64,000 nt of DNA, taken from CAVTRI01 sp963737075. GTDB lineage: Bacteria > Actinomycetota > Acidimicrobiia > Acidimicrobiales > Palsa-688. Of this stretch, positions 49,394 through 58,052 are shown piece by piece. The stretch is taken from positions 2,790,001 through 2,854,000 of the forward strand of contig CAVTRI010000002.1 of the NCBI GenBank assembly GCA_963737075.1. Direction: 5' to 3'. The position numbers and the translations under genes are program-made. The notes beneath the pieces are model-generated. The model was not told the DNA's origin. It worked only from the letters and a program-made list of their open reading frames with translations, and did no database searches. Numbering within the stretch: the stretch's first letter is position 1; the number at the start of each line of letters is the position of its first letter.

Positions 49394-50527
49394 GTGGCCG
49401 ACAACCCCTTCCGGTATGGCAGCCCGGTCTCGGGGGAGCAGTTCACCGGGCGTGAGGCCGAGTTGGCGGCGCTCGTGAGCCGGATGACCAACTCGATCAA
49501 CGTGGTGCTGGTGTCGCCTCGGCGGTACGGGAAGACCTCCCTGTTGCTGGCCGCCGAGGAGCGAGTGCGCATGCAGTCCAGACGGGCCGCTCTCGTTTCC
49601 GTGAACGTGTTGCGCTGTGCCGACCTCACTTCTCTCGCCGGGCGGCTGGCGCACGCCGCTTACCGGATGCCGGGCGGGCGGTGGCATCGGGCCCGCCAGA
49701 GCATCGCCGATTTCGTGCACCGGCTGCGGGTCACGCCGACGGTCGCCTTTTTGCCCGACGGCAACCCCCGTTTCGGCTTCGACGCCAGCATGGATCCCGC
49801 CGACGCCGAGACCGTCATCTCGGACGTGTACGAGCTCCTCGCCGAGCAGGCGGAACGGGTCCCAGCGGTGCTGATCCTCGACGAGTTCCAGGCGGTGGCG
49901 GATTTGTCCGGCCATCTGCCGAATCTGTTCAAGTCCCTGGCCGACACGTGGCCGAAGGTGTCCCTCGTCGTAGCCGGCTCGAAGCGGCATCTGATGGCTC
50001 GCCTGGTGGACGACCGCGAGGCGCCCCTCTACGGCATGGCCGAGCGGATCGCGCTCGGTCCCATCCCGGCGCCGGAGATGACTGCCTACGTGCAGGCACG
50101 GGCAGCCGAGACAGGCAAGCCAGCCGTCGCCGGTGCGGCCGAAGAGATCGTCGGCCGTGCGGGGCCGGTCCCTAACGACATCCAGCGTCTGGCCTACGAG
50201 GCGTGGGACGCAGCTGGCGAGCAGCTGGACCACGCCGCCGTCGATACCGGGATGGCTCGGGTCCTCGAGCACGACTCGCTGGTCCTCACCGAGCGCTTCG
50301 AGCGCCTCGCCCCTGGCCAGCGCAGAGTGCTGGTCGCCCTGGCCAACGATGCCGGACCGTCGGTCTACGCAGCGGCGTTCGCCCGGCAGACCGGGATGGC
50401 CACCCCCGCGGGCGTCCGCAAGGCGGTCCAGGCCCTCGAAGCCGACGAGCTGATCACGGTACGCCAGGGTCGGCCCGTGGTCGCCGATCCATTTCTCCGC
50501 GCATGGCTGTCGGAGCAGCAGCTTTGA
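49394..50527 (+). CDS. AAA/STAND-type ATPase with C-terminal winged helix
   Basis: Protein of 377 residues. The N-terminal ATPase has NPFRYGSPVSGEQFTGREAE, VVLVSPRRYGKTSLLLAAEE (Walker A), VPAVLILDEFQAVADLSGH (Walker B) and LVVAGSKRHLMARLV (sensor). It resembles the archaeal-ATPase family. The C-terminal 100 residues (RFERLAPGQRRVLVALAND, then ADELITVRQGRPVVADPFLRAWL) look like a winged helix. It often pairs with nuclease or toxin genes and may be a mobile-element-linked regulator. A palindrome overlaps its promoter region. Confidence 0.78.
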   Translation: MADNPFRYGSPVSGEQFTGREAELAALVSRMTNSINVVLVSPRRYGKTSLLLAAEERVRMQSRRAALVSVNVLRCADLTSLAGRLAHAAYRMPGGRWHRARQSIADFVHRLRVTPTVAFLPDGNPRFGFDASMDPADAETVISDVYELLAEQAERVPAVLILDEFQAVADLSGHLPNLFKSLADTWPKVSLVVAGSKRHLMARLVDDREAPLYGMAERIALGPIPAPEMTAYVQARAAETGKPAVAGAAEEIVGRAGPVPNDIQRLAYEAWDAAGEQLDHAAVDTGMARVLEHDSLVLTERFERLAPGQRRVLVALANDAGPSVYAAAFARQTGMATPAGVRKAVQALEADELITVRQGRPVVADPFLRAWLSEQQL

Positions 50528-50569
50528 ACGGTCTGGACGCAAAGCGCTCAGCCCGGCCAGGATCAGGTG

Positions 50570-51496
50570 ATGACCGTACGCATCCTCAACGTGGCGGGTC
50601 GGGCGTTGGCCGAGCGGATCATCGCTGCCTATCCCGACGCCGAGGTGGTGCGCGTCTCCCGCGACGAGCCCGTGCCGGCCGACCTCGCCGGCGACGTGCT
50701 GATCGCCGCGTTCGGCGCCCCCGAAGCGGTGACCGCCCTGGCGCCGCACGTCAAGTGGGTGCACGTCATGGGCACGGGCATCGACTGGCTTCCCGATGCG
50801 GCGTTCGAGGCACCCGTGCTCACCTGCGCCCGGGGCGGTTCCGCCGTCGCCATCTCTGAGTTTGTGCTGGCGGCCATGCTCGCCTTCGAGAAACAACTCC
50901 CCGAACTGTGGGCGCGGCCGCCGGCGGAGGTCTTCACCCGTGCCGCTCTCGGCGGCCTGCGCGGTCGGCACCTCGGGCTCGTGGGCCTCGGCGGCATCGG
51001 GCAGGCGGTGGCCACGCGGGCGCTGGCATTCGGGATGGTTGTCGGCGCAGCCCGCCGCCATGACGGGCCGAGCCCGTTGTCCGGGGTTTCGTCGGCCCCA
51101 CTGGAGGAGGTGCTCGGTAGCTCGGATCATCTGGTGCTCGCGGCCCCGTTGACTCCAGAGACCTACCACCTCATCGGCAAGAGCACGGTCGGATTGCTCA
51201 AGCCGGGCGTCCATCTGGTCAACATCGCAAGAGGCAAGCTCATCGATCAGGAAGCGCTCCGCCCCGCCCTCGACGATGGCCGCGTGGCGAGAGCCACCCT
51301 CGACGTCACCGACCCGGAACCGTTACCCCAAGGTCACTGGCTGTACAGCCACCCTCGCATCCGGCTTACCGGCCACCTCTCCTGGTCGTCGCCGGCGGGG
51401 TACGGGCCGTTGATCGACGCCTTTCTCCAAAATCTCGGCCGCTACCTGAGTGGGGAAACGTTGCACGGGGTGGTCGATCCCGCTGACCGTTACTGA
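50570..51496 (+). CDS. D-isomer-specific 2-hydroxyacid dehydrogenase
   Basis: NAD(P)-dependent oxidoreductase of about 308 residues. The nucleotide-binding part has GRHLGLVGLGGIGQAVATRALAFGM. The catalytic set is INIARGKLIDQEALRPALD with Arg (VNIARG), Glu in VTDPEPLPQGHWLY, and His in RLTGHLSW. The first 100 residues (AFGAPEAVTALAPHVKWVHVMGTGIDWL) form the substrate domain. ATG 50570 follows GTG 50567 and either may be used. The substrate is not predictable. It lies downstream of the ATPase. Confidence 0.85.
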   Translation: MTVRILNVAGRALAERIIAAYPDAEVVRVSRDEPVPADLAGDVLIAAFGAPEAVTALAPHVKWVHVMGTGIDWLPDAAFEAPVLTCARGGSAVAISEFVLAAMLAFEKQLPELWARPPAEVFTRAALGGLRGRHLGLVGLGGIGQAVATRALAFGMVVGAARRHDGPSPLSGVSSAPLEEVLGSSDHLVLAAPLTPETYHLIGKSTVGLLKPGVHLVNIARGKLIDQEALRPALDDGRVARATLDVTDPEPLPQGHWLYSHPRIRLTGHLSWSSPAGYGPLIDAFLQNLGRYLSGETLHGVVDPADRY

Positions 51497-51621
51497 TTGC
51501 GCCCTGCGGCGGGACTGAGCGTGATCAGACGCCCGTCTTTTCTCGCTGGGTGCGATATGCGCGCACATGTAATGACTGAGCGCGCCGCCCGAAGGAGCGA
51601 CCGCGTGCGATCGCGCCATCG

Positions 51622-51635
51622 GCGCCATATGGCGC
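51622..51635. promoter_or_regulatory. Perfect 14-bp palindrome in a convergent gap
   Basis: The sequence GCGCCATATGGCGC is a perfect palindrome, lying between the dehydrogenase stop (51496) and the thioesterase stop (51664) of convergent genes. It is flanked by the larger arms GCGTGC and GCACGC. It could be part of a terminator or a factor-binding site. No T-tract is present. Confidence 0.4.
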
Positions 51636-51663
51636 GGTGGCACGCGCCCAAGAGGTCGAACCG

Positions 51664-52527
51664 TCATTCGGCCTTCAGGAACACCTCCTGCGTGAAGGTC
51701 GCCAGATGCTGGCCCTGCTGGTCAAACATCTCGCCGACGACCAGGCCCCGGGAATCTCGCACGGCGATCGGGCGCACGTCGCAGAAGACCCATTCCCCCG
51801 CGTCCGGGATCCGGTGAAACCACAACGCATGGTCGAGGCTCCCGAACCTCCCGATCCGGTGGCCGTCGCCGTCCACAAACGGAGGCCGGTGTGGCTCCAT
51901 CTCCGTATCGGGTGTCGAACGCGGGTTGTGGTTGAAGCCCACCGCCCTCATCACCGCCCCGCCGGCGCGCAGGTCGGAGGCGTACAAGATGGCGCAAAAG
52001 TGCAGCAGCGGGTCGGCGGGGAGCGGCTCCCGGACCTGGCCCCACCACCGCACTCGAGGACCTTCCACCTCGAGCGTGCGGACCTCGATCGCCGGCAGCC
52101 AGTCGCCTCCCGGGTCAGGCGCGACAGTCTCTGGCCCCGGAACGCCCCGCGGCATGACATGGTCCCACTCGCGACCCGGCTCCTCCACGTGGAACGACGC
52201 CAGCATGGCGAAGATCGTCTTCCCTTCCTGGCGCACATCGACGTGGCGGCTGGTGTACGTCCGCCCTTCGCGTAGACGCTCCACGTGGATGTCGAGTGGC
52301 AGCGTCACCTGACCGCGGCGCAAGAAGTACCCGTGCACCGAGTTCGGCGTCCGATCCGGCTCGACCGTGAGGCCGGCTGCTCGCAGCGCCTGCGCGGCGA
52401 CCTGGCCGCCGAAGATGTGGGCCCACGAGGAACGAGCGGGCGACCAGGCCCGCCAGGCGTCCGGCCCGGCGTCCTCGAGATCCAGAATGGCGGCCAGCGA
52501 CGTTGCCGGCGGCGAGGTGGAAGTCAT
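51664..52527 (-). CDS. tesB: Acyl-CoA thioesterase II
   Basis: Thioesterase of 287 residues that hydrolyses medium- to long-chain acyl-CoA. It has the double-hotdog layout: IFGGQVAAQALRAAGLTV, then NSVHGYFLRRGQ and GRTYTSRHVDVRQEGKTIFAM in the first half. The second half has FGSLDHALWFHRIPDAGEWVFCDV, with the catalytic Asp of LDHALWFH and a Thr/Gln pair near QHLATFTQEVFLK. These are TesB landmarks. It is convergent with the dehydrogenase and downstream of the LLM-SCP2 gene, so fatty-acid turnover may link them. Confidence 0.9.
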   Translation of the reverse strand: MTSTSPPATSLAAILDLEDAGPDAWRAWSPARSSWAHIFGGQVAAQALRAAGLTVEPDRTPNSVHGYFLRRGQVTLPLDIHVERLREGRTYTSRHVDVRQEGKTIFAMLASFHVEEPGREWDHVMPRGVPGPETVAPDPGGDWLPAIEVRTLEVEGPRVRWWGQVREPLPADPLLHFCAILYASDLRAGGAVMRAVGFNHNPRSTPDTEMEPHRPPFVDGDGHRIGRFGSLDHALWFHRIPDAGEWVFCDVRPIAVRDSRGLVVGEMFDQQGQHLATFTQEVFLKAE

Positions 52528-52575
52528 CCGGGCAATCTAACCGGCGTCCAACTCCTTCTGACTTCGGCGGCGACG

Positions 52576-54309
52576 TCAGGTCCTCCCCGCGGGCACGAAC
52601 ATCTCCTGGATGCGGCCCAGCAACGTAAGGTTGCCTTCCACTTGGAGGGGCGAATCCTCGTCGAGCATCAGCCGGCCGAGGGACATCTCCCCTCGGGCCA
52701 CGGCCACAAAAGCCGAGAACGGCATGCGGATGGTGAGCGTCGGGTCGGGGCTGCGTCCCTGGTTGGCGGTGGCTCGTTGTTTGTCGACGTGCAGATACCA
52801 CTCGCGGGTGCCGCGAGCGGTGTCGAGCAAGTACTGGATGTCTCCGGTCCAGCCGAGCGCGGATTCGGGGTTGAAGCGGCGGGCCATGGCGGTGAACCCG
52901 ATCCGCAGCGCGCGGTCGTTGGCCAGGGTCCGCTCGAGCAGCTGCGGACTGGCGTGGCGGAGGGCGCTTCCTGCCGCCAGCGTTCCCGCGTGGCGGGCCA
53001 TGCCGGCGACCGTACGAGGGCCAGCGCCCCCACCGCCCTGCCGCCAGGTGGGCGCCGCCGCAGGCTCGCCGGTCACCGAGATCACGTAGTCCTCGGGAGC
53101 CTGTCGCGCGGGTGGCCGCCGGGCGAGCGCGGCCTCGACATAGGGCGCCAGGCGGGCAGCCTTCGCCGCTTCGTGTTCCTCGGCCCGTTCGACAAACTGC
53201 GGCAGGATCATCTTCCCGAACAACTCCAGCGACTCCATCACGTGCTCGTGCTTGTTGTGCCCGGCCTGCGAGACGAGGATCACCTGATCGACGCCGGCCG
53301 CTTCGTACTTGTTGAGCAACTCCCGCACCTGGTCCGGCGTGCCGATCGCGCCCCGCAGCGAACCGAGCCCACGCTGCATCAGCTTGACACCCAGCGGCCC
53401 CTTGTCAGCGGTGACAACCTCGCGCGCGAAGCCGCGGCGGTGGCGGTTTTGCTGGAACTCCTCCCACACGTTGGTGCGGGCCGGGCGGTGGTCGCCGAAC
53501 ACGTAGTAGTGCGCCAGCGAGTAGCCGAAGAAGTGGGCGCCGTCGACGCCGCGCTCGATCGCCGTCCGCTCGTCCTCGTGACACATGAACGGCAGCACGA
53601 TCGCCACGTTGGGGTTGACCGCAAAGCCGGCGGGGACACACGCCTCCGAGGTGAGGATGCGGTAGTACTCGTCGACCCACTCCTTGGCTTCCATGGGTTC
53701 AGCAAAGGAGAAAGAGAGGGCGCCGATGCCTTTGTGGGCGGCCATCAGGATCGTGTCCCGACGGCTGCAGGCCACCCAGACCGGTGGGTGAGGCTTCTGC
53801 ACCGGTTTCGGGACGACGTTGCGGGGAGGCATCTTCACCCAGGCGCCGTCCACGCCCGCGAACGGCTGCTCGACGAACATCCTCGTGATGGCGTCGAGGG
53901 ACTCCGCCCACTGCTCCCGCTTGGCTCCGCGAGGGACGCCGAACCCGCCGAGCTCGCTTTGCGAGCTGGTCTCACCCGTGCCGAAGTCGACCCGACCACG
54001 TGAGACCAGGTCGAGCGTGGCGATGCGCTCGGCCACCCGGGCCGGGTGGTTGTACGCCGGAGGGAGGGCGACGATGCCGTGACCCAGGCGGATGCGGCTG
54101 GTGCGCTGGCTGGCTGCGGCCAGGAACACTTCGGGCGCCGACGAGTGCGAGTACTCCTCCAGGAAATGGTGCTCCACTTCCCAGACGTGCTGGATGCCCA
54201 GCTGATCGGCCAGCTCCACCTGGTCGAGGGCGTCCTGGAAGGTCTTCTCCTCGGCGCCGTCCTCCCACGGCCGGGCCATCTGGTGCTCGTAGAAGATCCC
54301 GAAACGCAT
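52576..54309 (-). CDS. Luciferase-like flavin monooxygenase fused to SCP2 domain
   Basis: Bipartite protein of 577 residues. Residues 1-440 form a bacterial-luciferase-like (LLM) domain with MRFGIFYEHQMARPWE, RIRLGHGIVALPPAYNHPARV, GRVDFGTGETSSQSELGGFG, RMFVEQPFAGVDGAWV and GTPDQVRELLNKYEAAGVDQV. The last 110 residues (WTGDIQYLLDTARGTREWYL, then GEMSLGRLMLDEDSPLQVEG) form an SCP2 sterol-carrier-like domain. It likely oxidises a lipid or terpenoid held by the SCP2 part, using reduced flavin. Such fusions are recurrent in Actinomycetota. ATG 54309 is a clear family start. TesB follows on the same strand. Confidence 0.88.
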   Translation of the reverse strand: MRFGIFYEHQMARPWEDGAEEKTFQDALDQVELADQLGIQHVWEVEHHFLEEYSHSSAPEVFLAAASQRTSRIRLGHGIVALPPAYNHPARVAERIATLDLVSRGRVDFGTGETSSQSELGGFGVPRGAKREQWAESLDAITRMFVEQPFAGVDGAWVKMPPRNVVPKPVQKPHPPVWVACSRRDTILMAAHKGIGALSFSFAEPMEAKEWVDEYYRILTSEACVPAGFAVNPNVAIVLPFMCHEDERTAIERGVDGAHFFGYSLAHYYVFGDHRPARTNVWEEFQQNRHRRGFAREVVTADKGPLGVKLMQRGLGSLRGAIGTPDQVRELLNKYEAAGVDQVILVSQAGHNKHEHVMESLELFGKMILPQFVERAEEHEAAKAARLAPYVEAALARRPPARQAPEDYVISVTGEPAAAPTWRQGGGGAGPRTVAGMARHAGTLAAGSALRHASPQLLERTLANDRALRIGFTAMARRFNPESALGWTGDIQYLLDTARGTREWYLHVDKQRATANQGRSPDPTLTIRMPFSAFVAVARGEMSLGRLMLDEDSPLQVEGNLTLLGRIQEMFVPAGRT

Positions 54310-54630
54310 GACGCCACTCCTCCCTACGGTTTTCCGGTGGCAGGTTAGCGGTGATCAGTTTCGCCTGGTCCGGTTGGCGCGCCGCCCGGCCGACACCGCC
54401 GCGGCGCGAGACCATCAGTAGCGCGCACGGTAGCCCGAGCGATCCGGAAGGCCGCGCGCCAGCGTGTGGCTGGCGACCGTGGCCGACGCTACGCTGCGCG
54501 CGACCGTGCCATATGGGCGCTCTCGCGCGGATCGTAAACGGCACTGCCGGGAGGAAGTTCCCTCTGGCGCGCGGGGTACCGGCTGGATGCCTCTACGCCG
54601 CGCGGCAGGTGAGACGGGACATGGCGACCG
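54310..54630. other. Gap between flavoprotein and kinase genes, no gene seen
   Basis: A 321-bp stretch with no credible coding frame. It should hold the LLM-SCP2 gene promoter and the end of the kinase transcript. It is very rich in CpG, and no clear promoter motif is recognised. Confidence 0.4.
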
Positions 54631-55812
54631 TCAGTCGTCGTGTTTTTTGCTTCGCCCGTTCTGATGGTGGGACGGGGCTGCTGGAGCGCCCGCCGGCTGT
54701 GCCAGGCTGGTCGGTGGCGCCGGGCGGGTCTGCGGCGGGGCGGTGGTGGCTGGCGTCGTCGCCACCGGGACAGTGGTGGTGGCGACCGGTGTGGTCGGCG
54801 GACGGTGGGTGACGGCGCCATGTTGCGTGGCGGCGACGGCCCAGGCCACCAGGAGGACGAGCAGAGCGACGGCCGATCCCGCGGCGAGCCGCAACCGCGT
54901 CTTTCCGGCCCGGCGTCGCCTGCCGGCCGGTTGCTCGAGGGTCTTGTTGGGCATCCCGGCGGTCGCCGACTCCGGTTGGCCTTGAAGGGCCTGGGCCATG
55001 GCCGCCGCGTGCTCAAAACGGGCGGCCGGGTGGGGGCTGAGCGCCCGGTGCACAGCGGCGGTCAAGGCTGGATCGGCGTCGGGGCAGCGGTCCCTCAGCG
55101 CCACGAGCTCCCCGTTGCGAGCGGCCAGCACCGCTGCCAGCGGGGTGGGCCCCTGGAAGGTTTTCGTACCGGTGAGCGCTTCGTAGAGCACCACACCGAC
55201 CGACCACAGGTCCGACGCCGGTGTGGCCGGTGCCCCCGCCGCCCGCTCGGGGGCCAGATACCCGGGGGTGCCGATCACCATGGCCGTCGTTGTGGTGTCG
55301 ATCCCCGCGGTCGGCTCGATGGATTTGGCGATGCCGAAATCGGCCAGCCTGGCGGTGCCGTCGGCGCCGATGAGCACGTTGCCGGGCTTGACGTCGCGAT
55401 GCACGATTCCGGCCCGGTGGGCCGCCTCCAACCCGGCGAGGATGTCGATACCGACTCGACGGGCCACCTCGAGGGGGACCGGCCTGTCCGTCATCCGATC
55501 CTTGAGGGTTCCGCCTCTCACGAGCTCCATCACCAGGAAGGGGTTGCCACCCTCGTCGCCAACGTCGTGCACGACGACCACGTTGGGGTGCGACAACCGC
55601 GCCGCCGCCCGCGCCTCGGTGGCGAACCGGCGACGAATCCCCTCGTCGGACGCCATCTGCGGACGCAACACCTTGACGGCCACCGCCCGACCCAGCCGCT
55701 CGTCTTCGGCCTCGAACACCTCGGCCATTCCGCCGCCGCCCAGCCGCGGTCCCACCCGGTACCGGCCACCGAGCAGGTGTCCCGTCTCGACAGGTGTCAG
55801 CGATGTCGCCAT
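54631..55812 (-). CDS. PknB-type Ser/Thr protein kinase
   Basis: Receptor-like kinase of 393 residues. The glycine loop is RLGGGGMAEVFEAEDERLGRA, the ATP-anchoring Lys lies in VAVKVLR, the catalytic loop is HRDVKPGNVLIGADG, the Mg-binding motif is ADFGIAKS, and the activation-segment block is GTPGYLAPERA. A single membrane helix near residues 310-330 (LAAGSAVALLVLLVAWAVA) separates it from a short Pro/Thr-rich outer tail without PASTA domains. The absence of a sensor domain suggests a signal from the membrane or tail glycans. It is divergent from the SDR gene. Confidence 0.88.
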   Translation of the reverse strand: MATSLTPVETGHLLGGRYRVGPRLGGGGMAEVFEAEDERLGRAVAVKVLRPQMASDEGIRRRFATEARAAARLSHPNVVVVHDVGDEGGNPFLVMELVRGGTLKDRMTDRPVPLEVARRVGIDILAGLEAAHRAGIVHRDVKPGNVLIGADGTARLADFGIAKSIEPTAGIDTTTTAMVIGTPGYLAPERAAGAPATPASDLWSVGVVLYEALTGTKTFQGPTPLAAVLAARNGELVALRDRCPDADPALTAAVHRALSPHPAARFEHAAAMAQALQGQPESATAGMPNKTLEQPAGRRRRAGKTRLRLAAGSAVALLVLLVAWAVAATQHGAVTHRPPTTPVATTTVPVATTPATTAPPQTRPAPPTSLAQPAGAPAAPSHHQNGRSKKHDD

Positions 55813-55888
55813 CGCAACTCATCTTTCCCGTTCCCGGGCTTCGCACTCCACCGGCGCCGCTCCGCGGTACCGGCTGTACATTCGTCGC

Positions 55889-56767
55889 ATGACTCTCACG
55901 ACCGTCGTCACCGGGGCCAACAGCGGCATCGGACGGGCGACTGCGATCTATCTCGCCTCGCAAGGTCATAGCGTGTATGGCACTGTCCGCCAGATCGAGA
56001 GAGCCGGCAAGTTGCGTTCCATGGCTGACGAAGCTGGCGTTGAAGTTCAGCTCGTAGAGCTCGATGTCGCCGACGATGCCTCAGTCCGTTCCGGATTTGA
56101 AGAGATCTTCGCGAAGGCGGACGTGGTTGATGTCTTAGTAAATAACGCCGGCGTCGGAGGCAACGCTGTCGTAGAAGAGTGCCCACCAGAGCTGTATCTG
56201 GAGTGCATGAATGTGAATCTGTGTGGTGCCGTCAGATGTTTGCAGCAGGTGCTACCCGGCATGCGCGAGCGGCGCTCCGGGACAATTGTCAATATCAGCT
56301 CGATTGCCGGCAGGATCGCCGCCCTCGCTCAGTCACCGTACGTGGCATCGAAGTGGGCCCTTGAGGGAATCAGTGAGGGCCTCGCCCAGGAGCTCGCTCC
56401 ATTTGGGATTCGCGTGGCCGTCATCGAACCTGGCGTCACGAAGAGCGCAATTTTCGCCAAAAATGTCGACGTGCCGAACCCGAGCGGGGCATACGACGCC
56501 CACTATCGCCGGATGTTCCAGTTCTATGCGACGGGGATCGCCCAGGCGACGGATCCCTTCGAGGTTGGAAGGGTGGTCCACCACGCAATCACGACGGACG
56601 ACCCCAAACTCCGTTATCAGGTGAGTTGGGGCGGAGCGGAGATCATCAGGGGACGCACAGCGATGAGCGACGAGGAGTGGGCCGCCCTTGGCGAGCACCT
56701 CGATGACGACGACTACTACCGGGATTTCGCAGCCCGGTTTGGACTGGATCTGCAGGCGAGCGGCTAG
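55889..56767 (+). CDS. Short-chain dehydrogenase/reductase
   Basis: Classical SDR of 292 residues. The cofactor site is VVTGANSGIGRATAIYLASQG, then the NNAG motif DVLVNNAGVGGNAV. The catalytic residues are VNISSIAGR and YVASKWALEGISEGL (Y-x3-K). VIEPGVTKS follows. The C-terminus is acidic (DDDDYYRDFAARFG). ATG 55889 is close to the divergent kinase promoter. The alcohol or ketone substrate is unknown. Confidence 0.88.
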   Translation: MTLTTVVTGANSGIGRATAIYLASQGHSVYGTVRQIERAGKLRSMADEAGVEVQLVELDVADDASVRSGFEEIFAKADVVDVLVNNAGVGGNAVVEECPPELYLECMNVNLCGAVRCLQQVLPGMRERRSGTIVNISSIAGRIAALAQSPYVASKWALEGISEGLAQELAPFGIRVAVIEPGVTKSAIFAKNVDVPNPSGAYDAHYRRMFQFYATGIAQATDPFEVGRVVHHAITTDDPKLRYQVSWGGAEIIRGRTAMSDEEWAALGEHLDDDDYYRDFAARFGLDLQASG

Positions 56768-56790
56768 GTCGCTGAGCATTCGCGAGTCGA

Positions 56791-56817
56791 TGTCACACGG
56801 AGATGGCGGGCGGCGTC
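56791..56817 (+). promoter_or_regulatory. ECF41-type promoter
   Basis: TGTCACA at 56791-56797 and CGTC at 56814-56817 are separated by exactly 16 bp. This is the promoter pattern described for ECF41 sigma factors (TGTCACA-N16-CGTC). It lies upstream of the oxidoreductase-sigJ pair, and transcription should start 6-9 bp downstream of CGTC, near the ATG at 56826. The mRNA would then be leaderless or nearly so. Autoregulation is inferred from the match to the encoded sigma factor. Confidence 0.75.
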
Positions 56818-56825
56818 ATCTGTGC

Positions 56826-58052
56826 ATGCGAGAACATGACAAGGACGCTGTGGTGGTCATCGGGGCCGGGCTGGCAGGGTTGACGGCGGCTGCGACCGCC
56901 GCCCGGACCGGGAAGCCGGTGGTGGTAGTTGAGGCGCACGCCGAGGGAGGCCGGGCGCGCACAGACGAGCGGAGTGGCTACCGCTTCAACCAGGGGGCGC
57001 ACGCCCTCTACAAAGGCGGCGAGGCCTGGCGGATATTGCGAGACCTCGGCGTGCCCCACCGTGGTCACCTGCCACCGCTGCGCGGTGCCAAGGGTGCACG
57101 CGACGGCAAGCTGGTGCGGCTGATGAGCGCTTCGATGGCCCCGCTGTTCGCCAGGCTGGTCACGGCGTCTCCTGAGAGATGGGCGGGCAGGAGTGCGGAC
57201 GAATGGGCGGCGTCGCTCGCCGGAGGTCCTGACCTGGCCGATCTGACCCGAATGTTCATCCGAGTGTCCACCTACGTCGCCGACCTCGAGAACCTCCCGG
57301 CCGACCTCGCGATCTCCCAGTTGAAAATGGGTCTGCGGGGTGTCTCGTACATCGATGGGGGCTGGGCGACCCTCGTGCAGGGTGTCTCGTCGGTGGCGTC
57401 GGCCGCCGGCGCCTCCATCCGGGCGCACCAGGCGGCCGCCGGAATCAGCGCCGTCCCGGGCGGGTGGGAGGTCGCGCTGGCCGACGGCGAGGAGCTCCGT
57501 GCGGCCGCCGTGGTGATCGCCGCAGGCGGACCAGCCGCGGCGCGCAAGCTGGTGCCGGTCGATCCCGGCTGGCCCGAACTCGGCCCACCGGTGACGGCCG
57601 CCTGCCTCGATCTCGGGCTGCGAGGGCATCGGCCTTCTCTGCTGTTCGGCCTGGACGAGCCGTTGTACCTGTCGCGTCACTGCCCGCCCGGCGACCTGGC
57701 ACCCCGCGGGGGGTCCTTGGTGCACGTGATGCGGTACGGGGCGCGCGATGCCCGGCTGGACCGCGCCGAACTTCGCAAGCATGCCCACCTGGCGGGCATC
57801 ACCGACGACCAGATCGTGGAGGAGAGATTCCTGGCCGCCATGGTCGTCACCCACATGCTTCCCAGCCCCGAACGCGGCCTGGCTGGCCGGCCCGGGGTCG
57901 AGGTGCCCGGGGCTCCGGGGATGTACGTGGCTGGCGACTGGGTCGGGCCGTCAGGGTGGCTTTCAGACGCGGCGATGGCTAGCGGCCAGCGCGCTGGCAT
58001 GCTCGCTGCCGGAGCGTCGACAGGGGAGCACATCTACCCGAGGGTGGCGTGA
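56826..58052 (+). CDS. FAD-dependent oxidoreductase (phytoene-desaturase/amine-oxidase-like)
   Basis: FAD enzyme of 408 residues. It has DAVVVIGAGLAGLTAAATAAR (Rossmann GxGxxG), VVVEAHAEGGRARTDE, FNQGAHALYKGG (as in protoporphyrinogen oxidase-like proteins) and the C-terminal FAD contact MYVAGDWVGPSGWLSDAAMASG. The middle (KMGLRGVSYIDGGWATLVQGV) resembles phytoene-desaturase-type enzymes. ATG 56826 is nearest the predicted transcription start. Its stop overlaps the sigma factor start (GTGA). ECF41 factors are commonly linked to oxidoreductase genes of the COE type. Confidence 0.83.
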   Translation: MREHDKDAVVVIGAGLAGLTAAATAARTGKPVVVVEAHAEGGRARTDERSGYRFNQGAHALYKGGEAWRILRDLGVPHRGHLPPLRGAKGARDGKLVRLMSASMAPLFARLVTASPERWAGRSADEWAASLAGGPDLADLTRMFIRVSTYVADLENLPADLAISQLKMGLRGVSYIDGGWATLVQGVSSVASAAGASIRAHQAAAGISAVPGGWEVALADGEELRAAAVVIAAGGPAAARKLVPVDPGWPELGPPVTAACLDLGLRGHRPSLLFGLDEPLYLSRHCPPGDLAPRGGSLVHVMRYGARDARLDRAELRKHAHLAGITDDQIVEERFLAAMVVTHMLPSPERGLAGRPGVEVPGAPGMYVAGDWVGPSGWLSDAAMASGQRAGMLAAGASTGEHIYPRVA

